Assembly (NCBI GenBank): GCA_944388135.1
Contig: CALXHP010000002.1
Location: 62,001 to 126,000 of the forward strand
Origin: an uncultured Gemmiger sp.
Lineage (GTDB): Bacteria > Bacillota > Clostridia > Oscillospirales > Ruminococcaceae
Reading direction: 5' to 3'
DNA: 64,000 nucleotides
Below the pieces are notes generated by a model. The model made no database searches, was not told where the DNA came from, and saw only the letters and a list, made by a program, of their open reading frames with translations. Positions 18,701 to 26,764 of this stretch are shown here, in pieces (positions within the stretch are counted from its first letter, which is position 1; the number at the start of each line of letters is the position of its first letter). A program made the position numbers and the translations under genes.

Positions 18701-19117
18701 ATAGTCTGCCAGTGCCTGGGGCGTGACCCCGGCGCTTTTCAGTTCTTCGATGGTCTGTGCAGCTTTCTCGCAAAAAGCCGCCGACCGGCGCTGCCGGTTG
18801 TAATAGACGACCCGATCCAACAGCGAGTCCACCGCCCGGCGTACCAGCAGGGCACGGCCTGCCTCATCCAGCGTCTGTACCGCCGCGCCGCCGTAACGGC
18901 GCAGCAGTGTTTCCGCCAGAGAGGTGAAGGAATAGCTCTCCACATAGGCGGAGAGAGTATCCCCCAGTGTACGGTAGAGTTGCCCCTCGGTGGAGGAGGT
19001 GAACTGTTCCGGCACAATCAGCAGGCTGCGCTGTCCCTGTTCGGCCCGTGCGCGCAGTTCCGCCAGCATGCGGCGGGATTTGCCGCTGCCCGAAGGGCCC
19101 AGAAGTAGATGGAGCAT
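15788..19117 (-). CDS. addB: ATP-dependent helicase/deoxyribonuclease subunit B (AddB)
   Basis: This is the partner of AddA, with an inactive helicase core and a second nuclease domain. The 1109-residue protein begins MLHLLLGPSGSGKS with a Walker A motif. The C-terminal nuclease motif is VVDYKTG. The iron-sulphur cluster cysteines are present: one in the YQTCPFGYF stretch and three in CTYCDFRIAC close to the C-terminus. The start at 19115-19117 follows AAGGAT; the longer ORF to 19198 would overlap the spoIIR terminator and stop. Confidence 0.95.
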   Translation of the reverse strand: MLHLLLGPSGSGKSRRMLAELRARAEQGQRSLLIVPEQFTSSTEGQLYRTLGDTLSAYVESYSFTSLAETLLRRYGGAAVQTLDEAGRALLVRRAVDSLLDRVVYYNRQRRSAAFCEKAAQTIEELKSAGVTPQALADYACAPGADRDKLQELSLIYGAYEALLGQSAMDPGDRQQLAAQYLDEDFFAGRAVYIDEFDTFNAPKRALLAAMLPVADVTVCLCCDGPEDRDGGMGLFSGAKGVASSLRRMASDAGVAVHTETLTEDLRHRDTPALAELNLLLSDPTYTPDCTVDPENPAIVCYGAASRQAEAKAVAAEIAARARGGTPYHRMAVICRDAEQYLGPIRYEFRLQNIPLFCDEATTPENTAPARAVHAALDLARGGISSRTVLRLLKTGLVDLPERQQTALENYAYTWSLKAADWRAPFTRSAAGYADIERPEDVRTRQDAEAARSFLAERIQKFLPRTKNAGAAALTKQICLFLQSLGAEDTLNALAKTLRDQGRLPEADEVLREWNVVMGLLNQLAQLLGEEVLPPADYAELFTLLLRTTDMGHIPQSLDSVILTTAGRMRLPETDAVFVVGLTEGEFPKTPGDQGLLTHADRDAMIRQGAELPDCFENKVLREGVCFYKALTAARSFLWLSWPGAAHARDDAPASSALASVRRLLQVPFTEPTTAELGASPAAALDILGIVSQDLGREGEGEALREALNDAEHTDHAAPGYEAVHRAQQSKTITVEDTAELEKLLGPGLRVSPTRFEKYQTCPFGYFMQFVLRAAPRQKAELAPNISGTLTHWVLENALRRQGEHFKDLSEEEIQTLVDDLVEEYTRENLPGITVRMQYLIDRIRRNLVGLLGFIQRDLRQSGFQPVAFELRIDDRPGEDPDAPRIDPVELEDGAGHTVRIVGTVDRVDAMPLGERTYLRVVDYKTGGKDFQLKEVYCGLDCQMLLYLFTLERNAGEKFPGATAAGVEYLLADPAPESIPRAEAGGQEEPAENNYPLNGLLLDDESVYLAMDRRSTGNFVPLNFHAKTGRVTNGKSRLADEKKLARIRDHLDGLLKQMSQNLYAGKIDAQPLCSNGRSPCTYCDFRIACTHHDGENERKVEAAADPFEE

Positions 19118-19144
19118 AGAAAGAGATCCTTTCCCGTTGTACAG

Positions 19145-19181
19145 AAAAAAGAGGGAAACTGCCATACCCCGTTTCCCTCTT
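19145..19181 (-). terminator. Intrinsic terminator between spoIIR and addB
   Basis: A perfect 11-bp stem AAGAGGGAAAC/GTTTCCCTCTT (19149-19159 with 19171-19181) is followed by six T on the minus strand. It starts 11 bases after the spoIIR stop and ends 28 bases before the addB start, leaving little room for a separate addB promoter. Confidence 0.8.
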
Positions 19182-19191
19182 GGCGCCATGC

Positions 19192-19773
19192 TTACCATCC
19201 CCGCAGGGCATCCAGCAAGGCAAAGCGCACCTCGTATGGACCGAACACCAGCGCGTTTTCCGCCTGGGTCGGATATTCAGCCGTTGCCCCCGACACACAA
19301 AGTGCCGGGTACAGCACACAGAACCAGTTATGCCCCTGGGCTTTGCCCAATTCCACCCGCAGCGCGGTATAATCACCGCCGGGCAGGGCAAAACTGCCGT
19401 AGTCCCTGGCATCAAAGGTAAACGTTTCCAGCCGCACCGCAGCGGTCTGCCCGCTGTGGGCAGCCAGCAGCGCCCGGTTGGCCGCCGCCTGCAGGGCAGG
19501 CCGCGCATTTTGCAGGGCCCGCGTCGCTTCCTGGGGTGTCACTGCCTGGGTGACCGTGGCGGGTAAGGCTTCCAGAATGGCATCCCGCACCTTCAGTTTC
19601 AGAAGCTGGTCCTCAATGGTATCGCTGTTGGCCAGCACGTGCAGCCGGATGGTATCGGCCCGCACCCGGGCCGCCACCGTCCGCCCCCAGCTCATGGCCA
19701 AGGTAAGTACAATCGTCAGCAGGAAGCCAAGGCCCACGCCCAGTTCCAGCACCCGCCGTCTTTGTCGGTTCAT
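19192..19773 (-). CDS. spoIIR: Stage II sporulation protein R
   Basis: SpoIIR is made in the forespore and secreted into the intermembrane space, where it triggers SpoIIGA to process pro-sigma-E in the mother cell. The 193-residue protein has an N-terminal hydrophobic segment (GVGLGFLLTIVLTLAMSW) and the family hallmark IRLHVLANSDTIEDQLLKLK. The ATG at 19771-19773 is preferred because GGGAGTGGAG precedes it; an upstream GTG at 19791 would include that site. It lies between ispE and addB on the same strand. Confidence 0.92.
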   Translation of the reverse strand: MNRQRRRVLELGVGLGFLLTIVLTLAMSWGRTVAARVRADTIRLHVLANSDTIEDQLLKLKVRDAILEALPATVTQAVTPQEATRALQNARPALQAAANRALLAAHSGQTAAVRLETFTFDARDYGSFALPGGDYTALRVELGKAQGHNWFCVLYPALCVSGATAEYPTQAENALVFGPYEVRFALLDALRGW

Positions 19774-19833
19774 CTTCTCCACTCCCTTCACCGGGAGTAT
19801 AGGCGGAAAAGCCCTGCCGCAAACAGCGGGAAT

Positions 19834-20724
19834 TTATTTTTTCAGAGGGCGGCGCACCGTGACCCGGGGACCGCCCCGGGTAGAACGGCAGAGATAGGCC
19901 TGCTTGTAGCCGGGCTTCAGCGCGGCCAAAGCGGCCCGGGCCTTTTCTTCCTCGTCAAAGATACCGAAGACGGCGGCGCCGCTGCCGGTCATCTGGGCGG
20001 TCAGTGCCCCATGCTCCCGCAGTACGGCACAGATGGACGGTGTTTCCACCGCCCCGGAGCAGTGCTCCAGCGCATTGCCGGCCGCCGCGCATACTGCTGC
20101 CAGGTCGCCGGCACGCACCGCCTGCTCCTGTGCCTCGCAGTCGGGATGGACCGGGCTTCCCATGGTATCATACCGGGCGAAAGCCTCCGGCGTGGAAATT
20201 CCCACACTGGGCATTGCCACCACAAACCAGCAATCCGGGCAGGGCGGCAAAGCCTTCATCAGGTCTCCCACACCCCGTACCCGGCAGGTGCCGCCCAGCA
20301 GCGCAAAGGGCACGTCCGCGCCGATCCCGGCCCCAATGGCACAGAGTTCGCTCATGGAAAGGCGGGCATCGTACAGATCGTTCAGCCCCACCAGCACGCC
20401 GGCGGCATCGGCACTGCCCCCCGCCATACCGGCACGTACCGGCACCCGCTTGTAGATGGTCATATCCACCCCGGCCAGCAGACCGGTGTAATGGAAAAAG
20501 GCCAGGGCTGCCTTGATGGCGGTGTTTTTGTCATTGACCGGCACAAAGCTGCCGGGCAGCGTCAGGCTGAGGCCCTCGCTGCGGCGCAGGGTGATCTTTT
20601 CGTACAGGTCGATGGTCTGCATGACCATATCCAGGTCGTGGTATCCATTGGGCAGGGTCCCTACCACGTCCAGGGAAAGATTCAGCTTGGCCGGGGCCAG
20701 CACCGTAACGGATTTTTTGCGCAT
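19834..20724 (-). CDS. ispE: 4-diphosphocytidyl-2-C-methyl-D-erythritol kinase
   Basis: IspE is a GHMP kinase of the MEP isoprenoid pathway that phosphorylates CDP-methylerythritol using ATP. The 296-residue protein shows APAKLNLSLDVVG at the N-terminus, the GHMP ATP loop VPVRAGMAGGSADAAGVL, and the C-terminal LTAQMTGSGAAVFGIF motif. It indicates MEP-pathway isoprenoid synthesis. It is followed by spoIIR 60 bases downstream and preceded by the aminotransferase gene. Confidence 0.95.
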   Translation of the reverse strand: MRKKSVTVLAPAKLNLSLDVVGTLPNGYHDLDMVMQTIDLYEKITLRRSEGLSLTLPGSFVPVNDKNTAIKAALAFFHYTGLLAGVDMTIYKRVPVRAGMAGGSADAAGVLVGLNDLYDARLSMSELCAIGAGIGADVPFALLGGTCRVRGVGDLMKALPPCPDCWFVVAMPSVGISTPEAFARYDTMGSPVHPDCEAQEQAVRAGDLAAVCAAAGNALEHCSGAVETPSICAVLREHGALTAQMTGSGAAVFGIFDEEEKARAALAALKPGYKQAYLCRSTRGGPRVTVRRPLKK

Positions 20725-20748
20725 ACAGATCCCTTTCCTGTCTTTTGG

Positions 20749-21930
20749 TTATTCAGTCCTGAGCCAACCGTTTTCCTGCAGGAAGGCCCGGATGCGGCGC
20801 ATGGCCGTTTCCAGATGGTCCACACTGTAGGCGTAGCTGATGCGGGCATAGCCTTCGCCGGATGCGCCGAACGCATCGCCGGGAATGATGGCCACTTCTT
20901 TTTCCCGCAGCAGCCGTTCACAGAACTCCTCGCTGGTCAGGCCGCTGACCTGAATGGAGGGGAACACATAGAAGGCGCCCCGGGGTTCAAAGCAGGTCAG
21001 CCCCATCTCGTTGAGGGCCTTGACCACATAACGGCGGCGGCGATTGTATTCATCCCGCATCATCTCGATCTGGTCGTCACACTGGCGCAGCGCCGTGATG
21101 GCGGCGTACTGGCTGGTGGTGGGCGCACTCATGATGCAGCTCTGATGGATCTTGGTCATGACCTTGATGATCGGTTCCGGACCGGCGGCATAGCCCAGGC
21201 GCCAGCCCGTCATAGCGTAAGACTTGGAAAAGCCGTTGACCACGATGGTCCTCTCTGCCATACCGGGAATGGAGGCAAAAGAAACGTGCCGGTCCAGCCC
21301 GTAGGTCAATTCGGAGTAGATCTCATCCGACAGCACCATGATGTTGGTATCCCGCAGCACGGCAGCGATCTCTTCCAGGTCCCGGGCCCCCATCACTGCA
21401 CCGGTGGGGTTGTTGGGATAGGGGAAAATCACCAGCTTGGTGCGGGGCGTGATGGCCGCTTTCAGCTGTTCGGCGGTGAGACGGAACTCATCCTCCGCGC
21501 GGGTGGCAATATGCACCGGCACGCCCCCGGTAAGCTGGGTGATGGGTTCATAACAGACAAAGCAGGGTTCGGGAATGATCACCTCATCCCCGGGTTTTAC
21601 CAACGCCCGGATGGCCAGGTCGATGGCCTCGCTGCCACCCACCGTGACCAGGATCTGGGGCACTTCGTATTTCAGATCGAAGCGGCGTTCCAGATACCGG
21701 CAGATCTCGGCCCGCAGTTCTTTCAGGCCGGCGTTGGCGGTGTATTTGGTGCGGCCCTGTTCCAGACTGCGGATTCCCGCATCCCGGACGCTCCAGGGCG
21801 TTTTGAAGTCCGGCTCCCCCACGCCCAGCGAGATGCAGTGCGGCATTTCGGTGGCCAGATCAAAGAACTTGCGGATGCCGGACGGACGCATCGCCTGCGC
21901 GGCAGGGGCAAGCAGTTCGTTGTAATTCAT
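20749..21930 (-). CDS. PLP-dependent aminotransferase, class I/II
   Basis: This 393-residue fold-type I aminotransferase is of the aspartate/aromatic family. Visible features are GVGEPDFKTPWSV, the NPTGAVMGARDLEE substrate/PLP loop, the DEIYSELTYG aspartate region, and NGFSKSYAMTGWRLGY with the Schiff-base lysine. The amino acid substrate cannot be told from sequence. The ATG at 21928-21930 shares its A with the TGA stop of the upstream lrp gene, so translation is probably coupled; a GTG at 21945 is the alternative. The pairing suggests that the Lrp protein regulates it or senses the same amino acid. Confidence 0.9.
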   Translation of the reverse strand: MNYNELLAPAAQAMRPSGIRKFFDLATEMPHCISLGVGEPDFKTPWSVRDAGIRSLEQGRTKYTANAGLKELRAEICRYLERRFDLKYEVPQILVTVGGSEAIDLAIRALVKPGDEVIIPEPCFVCYEPITQLTGGVPVHIATRAEDEFRLTAEQLKAAITPRTKLVIFPYPNNPTGAVMGARDLEEIAAVLRDTNIMVLSDEIYSELTYGLDRHVSFASIPGMAERTIVVNGFSKSYAMTGWRLGYAAGPEPIIKVMTKIHQSCIMSAPTTSQYAAITALRQCDDQIEMMRDEYNRRRRYVVKALNEMGLTCFEPRGAFYVFPSIQVSGLTSEEFCERLLREKEVAIIPGDAFGASGEGYARISYAYSVDHLETAMRRIRAFLQENGWLRTE

Positions 21931-22409
21931 CACAGCATTGTCCACTCTCTTTCGTCGGTCTCGTCGGCCTGATACAGGCGGCCGCCCCGCTTATAGGCGC
22001 GCAGCACAAAGCTGGTCGCCGTGGAGATCACGTCGTCCAGCGGCGACAGGCGCTTGGCCACAAAGAGGGCAATTTCCTGGAAGCTGCGGCCTTTGATGAT
22101 GACCTGCAGATCGTAACTGCCGCTCATCAGCAGCACGGTATCCACCTCATCAAAGCCTGCAATAATGGTGCCGATATCATCGAAACCGCGGGACTTGTGG
22201 GGCGTGACCCGCAGCTCGATCACCGCTTCCACCAGGTTGACGCCGGCCTGTTCCCAGTCCACCAGCGTTTCGTAGCCGCGGATATAGCCCTTGGCCACGG
22301 CTTCATCCATCATGGCTGCCACTTCTGTGGGGGTCTTGTCCAGCATCGCCGCAATGTCCTCGATGGGCATACGGGCATTCTTTTCCAAAATGCGCAGCAA
22401 TTCTTCCAT
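21930..22409 (-). CDS. Lrp/AsnC family transcriptional regulator
   Basis: The 159-residue protein has an N-terminal winged helix (about residues 10-50: MPIEDIAAMLDKTPTEVAAM) and a C-terminal RAM ligand-binding domain (VEAVIELRVTP, followed by VDTVLLMSGSYDLQVIIKG). Such proteins sense amino acids and control amino acid metabolism. It overlaps the downstream aminotransferase by one base. The promoter at 22443-22471 is likely its own. Confidence 0.9.
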   Translation of the reverse strand: MEELLRILEKNARMPIEDIAAMLDKTPTEVAAMMDEAVAKGYIRGYETLVDWEQAGVNLVEAVIELRVTPHKSRGFDDIGTIIAGFDEVDTVLLMSGSYDLQVIIKGRSFQEIALFVAKRLSPLDDVISTATSFVLRAYKRGGRLYQADETDEREWTML

Positions 22410-22442
22410 ATTTGATACACCTCTTTACGTATATATGGTTTG

Positions 22443-22471
22443 ATTATAGCATAGATGCAAACCGATTGCAT
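22443..22471 (-). promoter_or_regulatory. lrp promoter
   Basis: On the minus strand the -10 is a perfect TATAAT (22443-22448), with a 17-base spacer and ATGCAA as -35 (22466-22471). The -35 is only a moderate match. Confidence 0.6.
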
Positions 22472-22483
22472 CCCCTTTTATGG

Positions 22484-22519
22484 AAAAAGAGCCCCCGTAC
22501 CACAGTACGGAGGCTCTTT
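22484..22519 (-). terminator. Intrinsic terminator after the 22538-23521 gene
   Basis: Stem AAAGAGCCCCCGTAC/GTACGGAGGCTCTTT (22486-22500 with 22505-22519, one mismatch) with a four-base loop, followed by T residues on the minus strand. Confidence 0.8.
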
Positions 22520-22537
22520 CCCTGTTTTTCTTTTTGA

Positions 22538-23521
22538 TCAGCCTACGGCCTCGTCGGAATCCCCGTCGGTGCTTTCGCTTTCCGCTGTGGAATCAGAGGA
22601 CGCGGCATCTTCTTCCCCGCCGGATTCCTCCGCGGCTCCATCGGTGGACTCAGCCGGTTCCTCTGTGGAATCCTCCGGTGCCGGGGTCTGTTCAGCAGTC
22701 AGTTCTTCCGACGTGGTGCCCGAGGCCGCGTCGGTCATTGCCGAGTTCAGCTGGCTTTCCACCATGGACTGGGTGTCCTGGGTGACCGCCGCCGTGGGCG
22801 AGGGCTCCGGCGTGGCTTCCACCTTCATCTCGCTCTCCTGAAGAGCGCTGAGGTACCATTCCCGGTTGTCCCCACGGGTGAACACATAGTCCATATACTT
22901 GACGGGCTCGGTGGGCGCCGTCAGCGAAAGTTCCCCGCTGGTGCTGTTGCTGGTGGTGGGAATGTACCCTACGGTGACGTACATCTTGCCGCCGGAGGTG
23001 GAGATCTTCTCCACTTCGGGGGTATACTGGGCCACCGAGCTGGTGACCGGTACCAGGTAGCACTGTTTTTCTTCGTTGTACTGGTAAACGAATTCATCGG
23101 TGCTGAAACTGCCGTCGGTCACGGGATAATCCGGTCCCAGAAGATTGGCGATGTAGGTGTCGATCTCCAGTTTGGGGATCATGGCCGAGCCGGTATCGGG
23201 ATCACGCTCGTACTGGTCCAGGCTCTCGCCGTTTTTCTGGATCTCATACACAGTGCCCCAGATGGCCGCCTGTTTGAATACGCCCGGATCCACATCATTC
23301 ACATTGTCGAATGTCATGGGGTCCAGCATGACCATGCCATAGAGCCGGTCGGCATAGGATTCCCGGCGGCCGGAGTCATCCAGCGCCGTACGCAGGGCGC
23401 TGACGCCCCACCCCAGCACGGTGAACAGACCGATCAGTGCCAGCAGCAGCGACACCGCCCCCAGCACCTGCCGCGCCAGACGACGGCTGTTGCGGACTTG
23501 TTCTTCTCTGTAATTTGCCAT
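22538..23521 (-). CDS. Membrane-anchored extracytoplasmic protein with acidic tail, function unknown
   Basis: I do not recognise a family. The 327-residue protein has a short cytoplasmic N-terminus, one transmembrane helix (about residues 18-42, VLGAVSLLLALIGLFTVLGWGV), an external domain of about 190 residues, and a Ser/Glu/Asp/Thr-rich low-complexity tail from about residue 245 to the end. By the positive-inside rule the domain faces outward. It follows rfbB by 63 bases on the same strand and ends at a terminator, so it may be read with the rhamnose genes. The start follows AGGAGC at a somewhat long spacing. Confidence 0.75.
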   Translation of the reverse strand: MANYREEQVRNSRRLARQVLGAVSLLLALIGLFTVLGWGVSALRTALDDSGRRESYADRLYGMVMLDPMTFDNVNDVDPGVFKQAAIWGTVYEIQKNGESLDQYERDPDTGSAMIPKLEIDTYIANLLGPDYPVTDGSFSTDEFVYQYNEEKQCYLVPVTSSVAQYTPEVEKISTSGGKMYVTVGYIPTTSNSTSGELSLTAPTEPVKYMDYVFTRGDNREWYLSALQESEMKVEATPEPSPTAAVTQDTQSMVESQLNSAMTDAASGTTSEELTAEQTPAPEDSTEEPAESTDGAAEESGGEEDAASSDSTAESESTDGDSDEAVG

Positions 23522-23584
23522 TGTGGATTATGAAGCTCCTAAAGATGTGCGGGCCAACAGCCCAAAAGATGCCTGCGAGGCAGA

Positions 23585-24649
23585 TTACTTGTTCTTGTAC
23601 ATCTGCTCGTAGTATTTCTGATAATCGCCGCTGGTCACGTGGCTCATCCACTCGGGATGGGCCAGATACCAGTCGATGGTCAGCACGATGCCCTTCTCAA
23701 AGGGAGTCTCGGGGTACCAGCCCAGATCCTCCTTGATCTTGGTGGGATCAATGCCGTAGCGGCGGTCATGACCCAGACGGTCAGCCACATGGGTGATCAG
23801 TTCCTCGCTGATGCCTTCGTCCTTCAGGCGGTCATGGAGCTGAGCGATCACCGTTTTGACAATGAAGATGTTGGGGCGTTCGTTGTGGCCGCCCACGTTG
23901 TAGACCTCACCGTCCTTGCCGCCGGTGGCCACCATGTCGATGGCCTTGCAGTGGTCCATGACATACAGCCAGTCCCGGATCTGCATGCCGTCGCCGTAGA
24001 CGGGCAGCTGTTTGTGCTGCTTGGCGTTGTTGATGAGCAGCGGGATCAGCTTTTCGGGGAACTGATAGGGGCCGTAGTTGTTGGAGCAGCGGGTAATATT
24101 CATCGGCATGCCGTAGGTGTCGTGGAACGCCTTGACAAACATATCGGCGCTGGCCTTGCTGGCGGAATAGGGGCTGTGGGGGCACAGCGGCGTGGTCTCC
24201 ATGAAATAGCCCTCGGCACCCAGAGCACCGTAGACCTCATCGGTGGAGACCTGCAGATACTTTTTGCCTTCCTTCCAGGTCTTGGCCTCGGCATCATACC
24301 AGGCGTCCTTGCAGCACTGCAGAAGGTTCACGGTACCCAGCACGTTGCTCTCCACAAAAATTTCGGGATTCTTGATGCTGCGGTCCACGTGGCTTTCCGC
24401 CGCGAAGTTGATGACGTAATCGGGGTCATACTTGGCGATCAGCTCGGTGACCAGAGCCTTGTCGCAGATATCCCCCTGCACAAAGATGTGGCGGGCATCA
24501 TCCTCAATGTCCTGCAGATTTTCCAAGTTGCCGGCGTAGGTCAGCTTATCCAGGTTGATCAGGCGGATGTCCTCATACTTGTCCAGCATGTAGTGGACGA
24601 AGTTGGACCCGATAAAACCGGCACAGCCGGTGACAAGATATGTTTTCAT
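23585..24649 (-). CDS. rfbB: dTDP-glucose 4,6-dehydratase
   Basis: The enzyme converts dTDP-glucose to dTDP-4-keto-6-deoxyglucose, step two of dTDP-L-rhamnose synthesis. The 354-residue short-chain dehydrogenase has the NAD motif TGCAGFIGSNF at residues 8-18, the STDEVYG active-site stretch and the YSASKAS catalytic Tyr/Lys motif. The ATG at 24647-24649 is seven bases after the rfbD stop; a GGAG site lies inside the rfbD end. The longer ORF to 24799 is a shadow. Confidence 0.95.
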   Translation of the reverse strand: MKTYLVTGCAGFIGSNFVHYMLDKYEDIRLINLDKLTYAGNLENLQDIEDDARHIFVQGDICDKALVTELIAKYDPDYVINFAAESHVDRSIKNPEIFVESNVLGTVNLLQCCKDAWYDAEAKTWKEGKKYLQVSTDEVYGALGAEGYFMETTPLCPHSPYSASKASADMFVKAFHDTYGMPMNITRCSNNYGPYQFPEKLIPLLINNAKQHKQLPVYGDGMQIRDWLYVMDHCKAIDMVATGGKDGEVYNVGGHNERPNIFIVKTVIAQLHDRLKDEGISEELITHVADRLGHDRRYGIDPTKIKEDLGWYPETPFEKGIVLTIDWYLAHPEWMSHVTSGDYQKYYEQMYKNK

Positions 24650-24656
24650 ACAGTGA

Positions 24657-25559
24657 TCATTCTCCGTTCCAGTTTGCAAAAAAGTCCGTAAGCGCTTCCT
24701 TCCAATCCCGCATTTCGTCGCCCACGGTGCAGCGCAGCATGCGGTTGTCCAGGGCACTCCATTCGGGGCGGTTGGCGCTTTCGGGATGAGCCGCGGCATA
24801 TTCGGCGCTGGTGCAGGGAATCACCTTGCAACCCAGTCCCGCGCCTTTCATGATGGCAGCGGCAAAGTCCGCCCAGCTGCAGATCCCGTTGCCGGTGCAG
24901 TGGTAGATGCCGTAATCGTGGCTGACAGCCAGTTTCAGGATATGGTAGGCCAGGTCTACCGCATTGGTGGGATTGCCCAGCTGATCGTTGACCACCGTGA
25001 TCTTCTCATGGGTTTTGCCCAGATTGACCATGGTTTTGACGAAGTTCTTGCCGTAATAGCTGTAGAGCCACGCCGTACGCACAATGATATGACGGCGGCA
25101 GAACCGCTCCACATACTGCTCGCCCAGCAGCTTGGTCTGACCATAGGCCGAAATGGGTGCCGGCAGTGCGCATTCATCCAGGGCCACACCGCCGGTGGGG
25201 GCACCGGAAAATACATAGTCGGTGGAGATGTGGATCAGACGGGCATTGACCTTATCGCAGGCCAGGGCAAGGTTGCGGGGGCCAATGGCATTGACGGTGA
25301 ACGCCGCGTCCCGGGATGTCTCACAACCGTTGACATTGGTGAATGCCGCACAGTTGATGACAGTATCCGGCTGGTGACGGCGGATATAGTTGATGGTGGC
25401 TTCCCGGTCGGTGATGTCCAGCTCATCCACATCCACCGGGATTACCGTGGCTTTGCGCAGACGCTCCGGCAGGGGGCCCAGAATACAGCCTTCCTCCGCC
25501 AGCTGATGCTGCAGTTCGGTGCCAAGCTGACCCCGGCACCCCGTAATCAAAATTTTCAT
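24657..25559 (-). CDS. rfbD: dTDP-4-dehydrorhamnose reductase
   Basis: The enzyme makes dTDP-L-rhamnose by NAD(P)H reduction of the 4-keto sugar. The 300-residue protein begins MKILITGCRGQLGTEL with the Rossmann motif, and has STDYVFSG and the YGQTKLLGE Tyr/Lys motif. It lies 11 bases after rfbA. The ATG at 25557-25559 follows GAGAGGAT. Confidence 0.95.
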   Translation of the reverse strand: MKILITGCRGQLGTELQHQLAEEGCILGPLPERLRKATVIPVDVDELDITDREATINYIRRHQPDTVINCAAFTNVNGCETSRDAAFTVNAIGPRNLALACDKVNARLIHISTDYVFSGAPTGGVALDECALPAPISAYGQTKLLGEQYVERFCRRHIIVRTAWLYSYYGKNFVKTMVNLGKTHEKITVVNDQLGNPTNAVDLAYHILKLAVSHDYGIYHCTGNGICSWADFAAAIMKGAGLGCKVIPCTSAEYAAAHPESANRPEWSALDNRMLRCTVGDEMRDWKEALTDFFANWNGE

Positions 25560-25570
25560 CGCAAATCCTC

Positions 25571-26458
25571 TCAATACAGCAGCTTATCGTCGGCAACGTT
25601 CTTCAGGTGCTGGCCGTAGGGAGATTTGCCGTACCGTGCGGCACTTTCCAACAGCTTTTCCTTGCTGATCCAGCCGTACTTGTAGGCGATCTCCTCCGGA
25701 GCCGAGATCTTGATGCCCTGGCGCTGCTCCACCGTCTGTACAAAGGTAGCCGCCTCCACCAGGGAGTCCATGGTACCGGTGTCCAGCCAGGCATATCCAC
25801 GGCCCAGCAGCTGCACATCCAGTTTTCCCTCAGCCAGGTACATGGCATTCAGCGTGGTAATCTCCAGCTCGCCCCGGGCACTGGGCTTGACCTGTTTGGC
25901 CATCTCCACTACATCCTTATTGTAGAAATACAGGCCGGTGACCGCGTAATTGCTCTTGGGATGTTCGGGTTTTTCTTCAATGGCGGTGGCGCGGCCTTCC
26001 TTGTCAAAGGAAACCACACCGAAGCGCTCGGGGTCGTTGACATAGTACCCGAACACCGTGCTGCGGCCTGCCTCGGCATTGGCAGCCGCGGCCTTCAGGC
26101 GCTTGGAGAAGCCGGCGCCGTAGAAGATGTTGTCCCCCAGAACCATGGCGCAGCAATCGCCGTTGATGAATTCCTCACCCAGCAGGAACGCCTGGGCCAG
26201 GCCGTCGGGGCTGGGCTGGACCTTGTACTGCAGGTGCAGGCCGTACTGGCTGCCGTCCCCCAGCAGCGCTTCAAACCGCGGTGTATCGGTGGGGGTGGAG
26301 ATGATCAAAATATCCTGAATGCCTGCCAGCATCAGCGTCGACAGCGGATAGTAGATCATCGGCTTATCATACACAGGCAGCAGCTGTTTGGAGGTGACCA
26401 TCGTCAGCGGGTAGAGTCTGGTGCCGGCACCACCGGCAAGGATAATCCCTTTCATCAT
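25571..26458 (-). CDS. rfbA: Glucose-1-phosphate thymidylyltransferase
   Basis: RfbA (RmlA) joins dTTP and glucose-1-phosphate to give dTDP-glucose. The 295-residue protein shows the nucleotidyltransferase signature [16 protein letters not shown], then [18 protein letters not shown], and the metal and sugar binding [19 protein letters not shown]. It is the first gene of rfbA-rfbD-rfbB, behind the promoter at 26548-26576. The epimerase rfbC is not in this cluster. Confidence 0.96.
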   Translation of the reverse strand: MMKGIILAGGAGTRLYPLTMVTSKQLLPVYDKPMIYYPLSTLMLAGIQDILIISTPTDTPRFEALLGDGSQYGLHLQYKVQPSPDGLAQAFLLGEEFINGDCCAMVLGDNIFYGAGFSKRLKAAAANAEAGRSTVFGYYVNDPERFGVVSFDKEGRATAIEEKPEHPKSNYAVTGLYFYNKDVVEMAKQVKPSARGELEITTLNAMYLAEGKLDVQLLGRGYAWLDTGTMDSLVEAATFVQTVEQRQGIKISAPEEIAYKYGWISKEKLLESAARYGKSPYGQHLKNVADDKLLY

Positions 26459-26547
26459 TACAACTCCTTATACTGAATTTGACAGTGCGCGCCGCCCATC
26501 CCACGGGTGGTTCCCATTGGGGCATAATCTCACACAATATTGATGTC

Positions 26548-26576
26548 ATTATACCGCATTTACCGGGCCAGCGCAA
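26548..26576 (-). promoter_or_regulatory. rfbA promoter
   Basis: On the minus strand there is TTGCGC (26571-26576), a 17-base spacer and a perfect TATAAT (26548-26553). It gives a leader of about 85 bases. Confidence 0.7.
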
Positions 26577-26652
26577 GGGGCAAATCCGGTGCCGCACCGG
26601 CCCGCAAGCCCCGGAAATTGTTTCCAGTTTGTTACCATTTGTTTACGAACGC

Positions 26653-26681
26653 TTGACGCCGCCGACACCATATGATACAAT
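26653..26681 (+). promoter_or_regulatory. Promoter of the surface protein-sortase unit
   Basis: TTGACG (26653-26658), a 17-base spacer and TACAAT (26676-26681) on the plus strand, 84 bases before the TTG start at 26765. Confidence 0.8.
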
Positions 26682-26764
26682 ATACGCAGTGTAATTGACG
26701 ATGGCCCGGTACGCCATCTTGTAATACGGAACTTTGAACGATGAATTAAGGAGGCGTTTTCGCG

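Larger units (their letters stand above)
26459..26764. other. Divergent intergenic region between rfbA and the sortase-substrate unit
   Basis: These 306 bases hold no gene. They contain the rfbA promoter on the minus strand, the promoter of the surface-protein/sortase unit on the plus strand, a 5' untranslated hairpin GATGGC/GCCATC (26700-26705 with 26713-26718), and the AAGGAGG ribosome binding site at 26748-26754. No riboswitch recognised. Confidence 0.6.
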
